From NCBI GenBank assembly GCA_946480465.1, contig CAMLJY010000058.1, positions 1 through 39,368 on the forward strand: DNA of 39,368 nucleotides. Direction: 5' to 3'. A program made the position numbers and the translations under genes. The stretch is from an uncultured Burkholderiales bacterium (GTDB lineage Bacteria; Pseudomonadota; Gammaproteobacteria; Burkholderiales; Burkholderiaceae). Under the pieces are notes generated by a model. The model was not told the DNA's origin and ran no database searches. It was given only the letters and a program-made list of their open reading frames with translations. Below are positions 33,322 through 39,368 of this stretch, one piece after another; position 1 is the first letter of the stretch, and the number at the start of each line of letters is the position of its first letter.

Positions 33322-34587
33322 TCAGCGCGTCAGGTCGAAGGGCGTCACCGGCGGCGCATCGTTGCCCCAACTGCCGCGGACGTAGGTCGCCACCGCGGCG
33401 AGGTCGTCGTTGCTGATCTCGTGGCCGAAGGGCGGCATGCCGAAGGGGCGGGGGTTGCCGGCGGTCGCCGGCGGGTAGCCGCCGCCGGCGATGGCGACGA
33501 CCACATTGGCGGCGGAATCCATCGTCACCGCCCGGTTGCCGGCCAGAGGCGGGTAGATGCCGGGCACACCGCGGCCCTCGTCGCCGTGGCAGTCGGCGCA
33601 GCGCTTGTCGTAGACGGCCTTGCCGCGGGCCATCTGGTCGGCGTCGCGTGCGATCGGCGCGCGGCGCGGCGGCGGGGTCTGCGGCAGCGCGCGCAGGTAG
33701 GCGGCCATGGCCTGCAGGTCGGTGTCGCTCAGGTGCTGGGTGCTGCGCAGCACCACCTCGGCCATCGGTCCCATCACCGAGGCGCCCGGGGCCTGGCCGG
33801 TCTTCAGCAGTTGCACCACGCGCGGGGCGTCCCAGGCCGCCAGGCCGGCCTCCGCCGGCGAGGTCAGCGAAGGCGCGTACCAGTCCTGCATCGGCAGCGC
33901 GGCGCCGGCGAGCGACTCGTCGTCGCGGATCGCGCCCAGTGCATTGCGGGCCGAATGGCAGGCGCTGCAGTGGCCCAGGCCGCGCACCAGGTAGCTGCCC
34001 CGGTTCCAGTCGGCAGGACGCGCGGGGTCGTCGCGGTGCGCCTCGGGCGTGAAGTACAGCGCCCGCCACACCGCCAGCGCGGCCTGGCTGTCGTACGGAA
34101 AGCGCAGCGCATGCGGCCGCTGCGGCGCCCGCGCGGGCGGCAGGCTGCGCAGGAAGGCGAAGATCGCGTCGCTGTCGGCCCGCGTGACGCGGGTGTAGTG
34201 GGTGTACGGGAAGGCGGGGTACAGCAGGCGCCCGTCGCGCGAGCGGCCGTTGTGCATCGCGCGCCAGAAATGCGAGGCGTTCCAGGCACCCAGGCCGGTG
34301 TCGGCATCGGGCGTGAGGTTGCTGGAGAAGACGGTGCCGAAGGGCGTCTCGATGCCACGGCCGCCGGCATAGGGCACGCCACCGCGCAGGCTGTGGCAGC
34401 CGATGCAGTTGCCGGCGCGCGCCAGGTACTCGCCGCGCGCCAGCAGCTCGGGCGCGGCGGCGCCGGCGGCGGGGGGCGGCTCGTCGGTGACGGGCGATTC
34501 GTCGCGCAGGTTCAGCGCGGCCACGGTGCCCGCCAGCGACGCGGCCAGCACCAGCGCGCCCAGCAGCACGGCATGGCGGCGCTTCAC
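33322..34587 (-). CDS. Triheme cytochrome c subunit (alcohol/gluconate dehydrogenase type)
   Basis: 421 residues from a GTG overlapping the stop of the upstream diheme gene (GTGA). It has an N-terminal signal or anchor (about 5-25). Three heme motifs are present: CIGCH at Cys61, CSACH at Cys207 and CADCH at Cys330. Between the hemes are family blocks YAGGRGIETPFGT, SNLTPDADTGLGAW and GVPGIYPPLAGNRAV. This is the pattern of the membrane-bound cytochrome subunits of flavin or quinoprotein dehydrogenases, which pass electrons to the respiratory chain. No dehydrogenase subunit lies next to it here, so the partner is encoded elsewhere or the pair serves another donor. Confidence 0.9.
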   Translation of the reverse strand: MKRRHAVLLGALVLAASLAGTVAALNLRDESPVTDEPPPAAGAAAPELLARGEYLARAGNCIGCHSLRGGVPYAGGRGIETPFGTVFSSNLTPDADTGLGAWNASHFWRAMHNGRSRDGRLLYPAFPYTHYTRVTRADSDAIFAFLRSLPPARAPQRPHALRFPYDSQAALAVWRALYFTPEAHRDDPARPADWNRGSYLVRGLGHCSACHSARNALGAIRDDESLAGAALPMQDWYAPSLTSPAEAGLAAWDAPRVVQLLKTGQAPGASVMGPMAEVVLRSTQHLSDTDLQAMAAYLRALPQTPPPRRAPIARDADQMARGKAVYDKRCADCHGDEGRGVPGIYPPLAGNRAVTMDSAANVVVAIAGGGYPPATAGNPRPFGMPPFGHEISNDDLAAVATYVRGSWGNDAPPVTPFDLTR

Positions 34588-35468
34588 GGCCGCAGCTCCG
34601 ACACGCCAGCGCAGCGCGGCGTGGGCACGGTGGGCGGGGCCGATGCGGCGGCGCCTGCAGGCGGCGGCGTCGCGCCCGCGGTTTCGGGCTGGGCACCGGC
34701 GGGCTCCGGCCTGGCGCCCGCGGGGACCGGCTGTGCCGGCAGCCAGTTGGCCAGCGCATTGATGTCCTGCGGCGTCAGCTGTTTCGCGATCTGCGCCATG
34801 CAGTCGGGCTCGGCGCTGCGGCGCAGGCCGATCTGCCAGCGCCCGAGCTGCGCGATCAGGTAGTCGCGCGGCAAGGCCAGCAGGCCGGGCGTGGCCGGTT
34901 CGCGGCCCATCAGCATGGCGCCGTGGCAACTGGCGCAGGCGGGCAGGCCGCGCGCGGGGTCGCCGCGGCGCACCAGGGCTTCGCCGCGGGCGCGCTGCGC
35001 GGGGTCGGGGTCGGTGCGGGCGGGCGAGGGGTAGGGCAGGTCCAGGCTCGCGAAGTGAGCGGCCATCTCGTACAGGTAGGCATCGCTCAGCGGATCCACC
35101 AGGTAGGTCATGCGGGCGTTGCGGCGCCGGCCTTCGCGAAAGTTCAGCAGCTGGTTGTAGAGGTAGCCGGCGGGTTTGCCGGCGATGCGGGGGAAATAGC
35201 CCTCGTTGCCGGCGCGGCCCTCGGCACCGTGGCAGCCGGTGCAGGCGAGCACGCGCTGGGCGATGGTGTCGGTGACGGGACGGCGGGCCGGTGCCGGGGC
35301 CGGGGCGAAGGCGGGGGCGGGGGCGGGGGCGGGAGCGGGAGCTGGAGCGGGAGCGGGAGCGGGAGCGGGAGCGGGAGCGGGCTGCGCCAATGCAGGCGGG
35401 GCCAGCGGCAGTGCGGCCAGCACGGTCAGCAGCAGGCCCGCCGTGCGTCCAGGGGCGTCGAAGCGCAT
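34584..35468 (-). CDS. Diheme cytochrome c (c4-like) with Ala-Pro linker
   Basis: 294 residues. Signal peptide about 1-29 (ALAQPAPAP), then about 25 residues of Ala-Pro repeat, then two cytochrome c domains. The heme motifs are CTGCH at Cys76 and CASCH at Cys178, with YFPRIAGKPAGYLYNQLLNF between them, the hallmark of the cytochrome c4 / c553-like family. The C-terminal tail is Pro/Ala-rich. The stop overlaps the triheme gene start, so the two are co-expressed and probably form one electron-transfer unit in the periplasm. No ribosome-binding site is obvious. Confidence 0.88.
   Translation of the reverse strand: MRFDAPGRTAGLLLTVLAALPLAPPALAQPAPAPAPAPAPAPAPAPAPAPAPAFAPAPAPARRPVTDTIAQRVLACTGCHGAEGRAGNEGYFPRIAGKPAGYLYNQLLNFREGRRRNARMTYLVDPLSDAYLYEMAAHFASLDLPYPSPARTDPDPAQRARGEALVRRGDPARGLPACASCHGAMLMGREPATPGLLALPRDYLIAQLGRWQIGLRRSAEPDCMAQIAKQLTPQDINALANWLPAQPVPAGARPEPAGAQPETAGATPPPAGAAASAPPTVPTPRCAGVSELRP
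35311..35391 (-). repeat. Hexameric GC repeat encoding an Ala-Pro linker
   Basis: A run of GGGAGC/GGGGGC-type 6-base units (plus strand) encodes alternating Pro and Ala in the diheme cytochrome. Units vary slightly (one GGAGCT). Like the 9-bp repeat at 676-747 it is a multiple of three and lies between signal peptide and domain. Confidence 0.85.
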
Positions 35469-35576
35469 CAGGGCACTATGCCGTGGATCGTGCCGAGCCA
35501 CCCCGATCTCCCCTTGACCCCGTTCGGGCATGCGCGCCGTGCAAGCCTGCATCACGACCTCGACGGAGCCTTCGCC

Positions 35577-37592
35577 ATGATCACCCGCCGTTCGCTGCTG
35601 GCCGCTTCCTGCGCCGCCCCGCTCACGCTGTCCGCCGCCTGCCAGGCTGCCGGTCCCGCCGCTGCCGGCAGCACCATGAAGCCGTACCGCGACGAAGCTG
35701 AATTCGGCGCCGCGCTGGAGCGCTGGCGCAGCGCCGCGCAGAAGCAGCAACGCGTGCGTGCACGCCTGGCGCCCGCCGAGTCCGCGGCGCCGCTGGCGCT
35801 GCAGGCCGCGCCCGCCGCACCCGCCGCACCCGCCGCACCCGCCGCTCTCGCGAAGAGCGCCGATGCCGCCGCCGAGTCGATCACCAACGTGCAGACCGCC
35901 GGCGTCGACGAAGGCGGCATCGTCAAGCGCGCCGGCGACCACCTGGTCATCCTGCGCCGCGGGCGGCTGTTCACGGTGCGGGTGGGCGGCGACCAGCTGC
36001 ACCCCGTGGCCTCGATCGACGCCTTCGCCCCCGGCAGCGACCCGTCCGGCGCCTGGTACGACGAACTGCTGGTCTCGGGCAGCACGCTGGTGGTGATCGG
36101 CTACAGCTACGCGCGCGGCGGCACCGAGATCGGCCTGTTCGACCTGGGCGCCGACGGCGCGATGAGCTACCGCGCCACCTACCACCTGCGCAGCTTCGAC
36201 TACTACTCGTCGCGCAACTACGCCAGCCGCCTGATCGGCCGCAAGCTGGTCTTCTACAGCCCGACGCTGCTGCAGCCCTGGGGCCCCGCGCCGCAGCAGC
36301 TGATGCCGGGGTTCCGGCGCTGGCGGCCGGGCGCGCTGCCGGCGGATTTCGAGCGCATCCTGCCCGCCACCCGCGTCTACCGCAGCGACGACGACTTCGA
36401 CCCGGCCGAGCCGCTGGCGCTGCACACCGTGACCTCCTGCGACCTGGACGCGCCGACCCTGCGTTGCGAGTCCACCGCCGTGCTGGGTCCCGCCGGGCGG
36501 GTGTTCTACGTGTCGCAGGGCTCGGTGTACGTGTGGACCTCGCCGATGCGCCGGCATCGGCCGGCACCGGACCGCGCTGCCGGGCCGCCGCGCGCGCTGT
36601 CCGCGGTGTTCCGCATCCCGCTGGACGGTGGCGCCCCCACCGGGCTGAAGACCGCCGGCGTGCCGATCGACCAGATGTCCTTCCTCGAGGATGGCCAGGC
36701 GCACCTGAACGTGCTGCTGCGCGAGTCCGGCGACGGCGAGGGCATGTGGGGCAGCGAAGGTGGCGTGGGCGGCCGCCTGGCGCTGCTGCGCGTGCCGCTG
36801 GCCGCTTTCGGGGACGGGCGCGGCAGCGCGCAGCGCGAGCATTACCGCGTGCTGCCCGCGGTCGGGCCCGGGCCGCTGCAGAACCGCTTCGTCGGTGACT
36901 GGCTGCTGTGGGGCGGCTCGGCGGCACCGCGTGCCGCCTCGGCCGCGTTCCCGGCCAGCGGCGAGCCGGGAACGGCGGCGTGGGCGCTGCGCTATGCCGG
37001 CGGTGCGGCACCGCAGCCGCTGGCCCCCGGCCACACCGTCGAGCGCATCGAGGCCATGGGCGAGCATGCGGTGCTGGTCGGCAATGCGGGGGCCGACCTG
37101 CATTTCAGCGCCGTGCGCCTGGGCCGCGGCCGCGCCGCGCTGGCGGGCCGCCACGTGGAGCGCGGCGCGCGCCAGGGCGAGACCCGCTCGCACGGCTTCT
37201 ACTTCCGCCCCACCGGCGCGGAGGAAGGACTGCTCGGCCTGCCGGTGCTGCACCCCGCCGGCACGGCCGGGCTGCCGGCCGTCTTCAGCGGCGCGCAGGG
37301 CGCGGCCGCCGTCGTCTACCTGCGCCAGCGCGAGCTGTCCTTCGCCGCGCTGGGCGTGCTGAGCGCCCGGCCGGGCGTGGCCGCTGACGATGGCTGCAAG
37401 GCCTCCTGCGTCGACTGGTACGGCAATGCGCGGCCGATCTTCCTGGGCGAGCGGGTGTTTGCGCTGCTGGGCTACGAGCTGGTCGAAGGCACGCTCGCCG
37501 GCCGCGGCCGGTCCGAGCGCATCGACGAACGCCGGCGCATCAACTTCGCGCCGCGGGTGGCCCGGGACGGGCGCTACTCGCCGTTCAACTGA
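35577..37592 (+). CDS. Beta-propeller domain protein (Beta_propel/DUF2194-type), Tat-exported
   Basis: 671 residues. The N-terminus MITRRSLLAASCAAPLTLSAAC has a twin-arginine motif and a possible lipobox Cys near 22. A Pro-Ala-Ala repeat linker (about 78-98) precedes a large beta-propeller that starts at TNVQTAGVDEGGIVKRAGDHLVILRRGRLF, which matches the Beta_propel family (PF09826-type). GGAG lies about 9 bases before the ATG. The function of this family is not established. It is divergent from the cytochrome pair with 108 bases between, so co-regulation is possible. Confidence 0.82.
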   Translation: MITRRSLLAASCAAPLTLSAACQAAGPAAAGSTMKPYRDEAEFGAALERWRSAAQKQQRVRARLAPAESAAPLALQAAPAAPAAPAAPAALAKSADAAAESITNVQTAGVDEGGIVKRAGDHLVILRRGRLFTVRVGGDQLHPVASIDAFAPGSDPSGAWYDELLVSGSTLVVIGYSYARGGTEIGLFDLGADGAMSYRATYHLRSFDYYSSRNYASRLIGRKLVFYSPTLLQPWGPAPQQLMPGFRRWRPGALPADFERILPATRVYRSDDDFDPAEPLALHTVTSCDLDAPTLRCESTAVLGPAGRVFYVSQGSVYVWTSPMRRHRPAPDRAAGPPRALSAVFRIPLDGGAPTGLKTAGVPIDQMSFLEDGQAHLNVLLRESGDGEGMWGSEGGVGGRLALLRVPLAAFGDGRGSAQREHYRVLPAVGPGPLQNRFVGDWLLWGGSAAPRAASAAFPASGEPGTAAWALRYAGGAAPQPLAPGHTVERIEAMGEHAVLVGNAGADLHFSAVRLGRGRAALAGRHVERGARQGETRSHGFYFRPTGAEEGLLGLPVLHPAGTAGLPAVFSGAQGAAAVVYLRQRELSFAALGVLSARPGVAADDGCKASCVDWYGNARPIFLGERVFALLGYELVEGTLAGRGRSERIDERRRINFAPRVARDGRYSPFN

Positions 37593-37706
37593 GGTGGCGC
37601 GGGAGCGGCCCGGCCCTAATCCTCGCTTCATCCACCGCTAACGCAGCGCTCACATGCGGGACCCAGACTTGCCGGCATCCCTACGAGATTGCGCGAGGAG
37701 CCGATC

Positions 37707-39215
37707 ATGAAAGACAGCTTCAAACCCCTGGGCTGGGCCCTGCTGGGCGGCGGCCTGGCGCTGGTGACGACCGCCGGCGCCATCGATCTGCCCTGGTTCG
37801 GCCAGAAGGACAAGCAGCCGCGGGCGGCCGAGGCGCCGCCGGCCGCCGTGGCCCCCGTGGCCGCTGCCGCGCAGGCGGCTGCGCCCGCGCCGGCGCCGGT
37901 GGTGCCGGCCGGTACCGCGCCGAACTACCGCGCCATCGTGCAGCAGTACGGTCCGGCCGTGGTCGGCATCAGCGTCGAAGGCCTGCGCAAGACCGGCGGG
38001 GACGAGGCCTCGATGCCCGACCCGATGCAGCGCTTCTTCCGCAACATGCCCGGCTGGCGCGGCCAGGTGCCGCCGATGGAGCAGCCCTTCCGCGGCCAGG
38101 GCTCGGGCTTCGTGGTGGCCGACGACGGCCTGGTGCTGACGAACGCGCACGTGGTGCGCGATGCGCAGGAAGTGACCGTGCGCCTGGCCGATCGCCGCGA
38201 GTACCGCGCCAAGGTGCTGGGCTCCGACCCCGCGACCGACATCGCGGTGCTGCGCATCGAGGCCAAGGGCCTGCCCACCGTGCGCATCGGCGATCCGAAG
38301 TCGCTGATGGTCGGCGACTACGTGCTGGCCATCGGTGCGCCTTACGGCCTGGAGCAGACCGCGACCTCGGGCATCGTCAGCGCCAAGGGCCGTTCGCTGC
38401 CGGGCGATGCCTTCGTGCCCTTCATCCAGACCGACGCCGCGGTGAACCCCGGCAACTCCGGCGGCCCGCTGTTCGACGCCGCGGGCAACGTGGTCGGCAT
38501 CAACTCGCAGATCTACTCGCGCACCGGTGGCTTCCAGGGCGTGAGTTTCGCGATCCCGATCGACGTGGCGCTGAAGGTGCGGGACCAGATCGTCGCCACC
38601 GGCCGGGCGCAGCATGCGCGCCTGGGCGTGCAGGTGCAGGACCTGAACCACACGCTGGCCGAGTCCTTCGGGCTCAAGCGCCCGGACGGTGCGCTGATCG
38701 CGTCCGTCGATCCGAAAAGCCCGGCGGCCGCGGCGGGCCTGAAGGTCGGCGACGTGATCCTGCAGATCGACGGCGAGCCGATGGTGCAGGCGGGCAGCGT
38801 GTCCAGCCGCATCGGCCTGTCCAGGCCGGGCCAGAAGGTGACGCTGAAGGTCTGGCGCGACCAGGCCGAGCGCGACATCCAGGTGACGCTGGCGGCCGCC
38901 AAGGGCGAGACCCGTGCCGAGGCCGAGGCCGGCGGCGATGCCGAGAAGGGCGGCCGACTGGGCCTGGCGCTGCGCCCGCTGACGCCGGAAGAGCGCCAGC
39001 AGGCCAACGTCGACCAGGGCCTGCTGGTGCAGGGCGCGCAGGGCCCCGCGGCGCGCGCCGGCCTGGAGCAGGGCGACGTGGTACTCGCCATCAACGGCAA
39101 GCCGGTGAACTCGATCGACGACATCAAGCGCGTGCTCGACGGCAAGCCGCGCAGCGTGGCGCTGCTGGTGTGGCGCGAAGGCGAACGCGTGTTCGTGCCG
39201 GTGCCGCTGGGCTGA
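37707..39215 (+). CDS. Do-family periplasmic serine protease (HtrA/DegP/MucD type)
   Basis: 502 residues. GAGGAG lies about 6 bases before the ATG at 37707. A membrane/signal segment (about 10-30) and Ala/Pro linker lead to the trypsin-like domain with catalytic His148 (LTNAHVVRDA), Asp178 (ATDIAVLRI) and Ser251 (NPGNSGGPLF). Two PDZ domains follow (about 290-380 and 415-500; RLGVQVQDLN; RLGLALRPLTP). It degrades or refolds misfolded envelope proteins. The SigmaE/RseP-type regulatory neighbours of some MucD genes are not in view. It is the last gene; two 54-bp repeats follow it. Confidence 0.95.
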   Translation: MKDSFKPLGWALLGGGLALVTTAGAIDLPWFGQKDKQPRAAEAPPAAVAPVAAAAQAAAPAPAPVVPAGTAPNYRAIVQQYGPAVVGISVEGLRKTGGDEASMPDPMQRFFRNMPGWRGQVPPMEQPFRGQGSGFVVADDGLVLTNAHVVRDAQEVTVRLADRREYRAKVLGSDPATDIAVLRIEAKGLPTVRIGDPKSLMVGDYVLAIGAPYGLEQTATSGIVSAKGRSLPGDAFVPFIQTDAAVNPGNSGGPLFDAAGNVVGINSQIYSRTGGFQGVSFAIPIDVALKVRDQIVATGRAQHARLGVQVQDLNHTLAESFGLKRPDGALIASVDPKSPAAAAGLKVGDVILQIDGEPMVQAGSVSSRIGLSRPGQKVTLKVWRDQAERDIQVTLAAAKGETRAEAEAGGDAEKGGRLGLALRPLTPEERQQANVDQGLLVQGAQGPAARAGLEQGDVVLAINGKPVNSIDDIKRVLDGKPRSVALLVWREGERVFVPVPLG

Positions 39216-39216
39216 G

Positions 39217-39270
39217 CCCGGACGCCGGACAGTCCCTGCGGACTGTCTGGCGCCTGGCGAAGCGGCCGGG
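39217..39270. repeat. 54-bp direct repeat, copy 1
   Basis: It starts 2 bases after the protease stop and is identical to 39315-39368. The first half folds: CCGGACAGTC pairs with GACTGTCTGG across CCTGCG, with one G-T mismatch. It ends in AAGCGGCCGGG. No T-run follows, so it is not a classical terminator. Confidence 0.9.
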
Positions 39271-39314
39271 CATGCAGGCCCGGCCGTGGGAGAGGGTGAC
39301 AGGGGCACGGATTG

Positions 39315-39368
39315 CCCGGACGCCGGACAGTCCCTGCGGACTGTCTGGCGCCTGGCGAAGCGGCCGGG
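39315..39368. repeat. 54-bp direct repeat, copy 2 (reaches window end)
   Basis: A second copy 98 bases after the first, identical over all 54 bases and cut by the window edge. The 44-base spacer (39271-39314) is different sequence. It looks like the start of a larger repeat array or a dispersed hairpin element. Confidence 0.85.

Noticed and set aside
39217..39270. Rho-independent terminator after the protease gene
   Set aside because: The hairpin lacks a following T-run, and the whole 54-bp unit is repeated, which fits a repeat element better.

Overview
This is a visibly very GC-rich window with almost no intergenic space. The gene families point to a betaproteobacterium of the order Burkholderiales, in the broad Rubrivivax/Leptothrix/Caldimonas/Comamonadaceae neighbourhood. 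The pointers are CopI-like cupredoxin genes, QseBC-type two-component genes, an NDH-2 flavoprotein, a cysteine-rich CWC protein, multi-heme c-type cytochromes and tartrate dehydrogenase. This placement is inferred from gene content only. No rRNA, tRNA or CRISPR array was seen, and no gene-free stretch exceeds 300 bases; the longest are 29099-29384, 19428-19702 and 31431-31690.

Layout. (1) 2-1793, + strand: the end of a copper/redox operon (BNR/sialidase-like protein, TlpA-like thioredoxin, CopI-like cupredoxin), each gene joined to the next by a 4-base ATGA overlap. (2) 1934-7377, + strand: a sensory module of outer-membrane barrel protein, small PstS-like binding protein, HAMP/PAS receptor without an output domain, a periplasmic-sensor histidine kinase and its LuxR-type response regulator. 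(3) 7474-17423, - strand: a sulfotransferase gene coupled by ATGA overlap to a 9-kb gene for a 3012-residue DUF4347/Ig-like/RTX surface protein. That gene contains a perfect 555-bp direct repeat. (4) 17616-21484: an M24 Xaa-Pro aminopeptidase, a small orphan gene of atypical composition and an NDH-2 type NADH dehydrogenase. The NADH dehydrogenase gene is divergent from (5) an OmpR/QseBC two-component pair at 21553-23579.

(6) 23626-26268: a MocR/PdxR-type regulator divergent from an OsmC-family protein and a PaiB-like FMN-binding protein. (7) 26320-30197: a LysR regulator divergent from tartrate/D-malate dehydrogenase, then a convergent orphan lipoprotein-like gene and an HpcH/HpaI aldolase. 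(8) 30198 to about 31690: an IS110-family insertion sequence whose transposase stop codon lies only a few bases from the aldolase stop. Its upstream noncoding end is the expected place for a bridge (seek) RNA. (9) 31691-33275: a small cysteine-rich CWC protein and a lipoprotein alpha/beta hydrolase. (10) 33322-37592: a coupled diheme and triheme cytochrome c pair divergent from a Tat-exported beta-propeller protein. (11) 37707-39215: a periplasmic Do/HtrA protease, followed by two copies of a 54-bp hairpin-containing repeat that runs to the window edge.

Most of the window is envelope biology: copper handling, periplasmic proteolysis, multi-heme electron transfer, two-component sensing and a giant secreted protein. 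The least familiar arrangements are the sulfotransferase/giant surface protein operon and the split sensory module. The others to re-examine are the IS110 end and the terminal 54-bp repeat.
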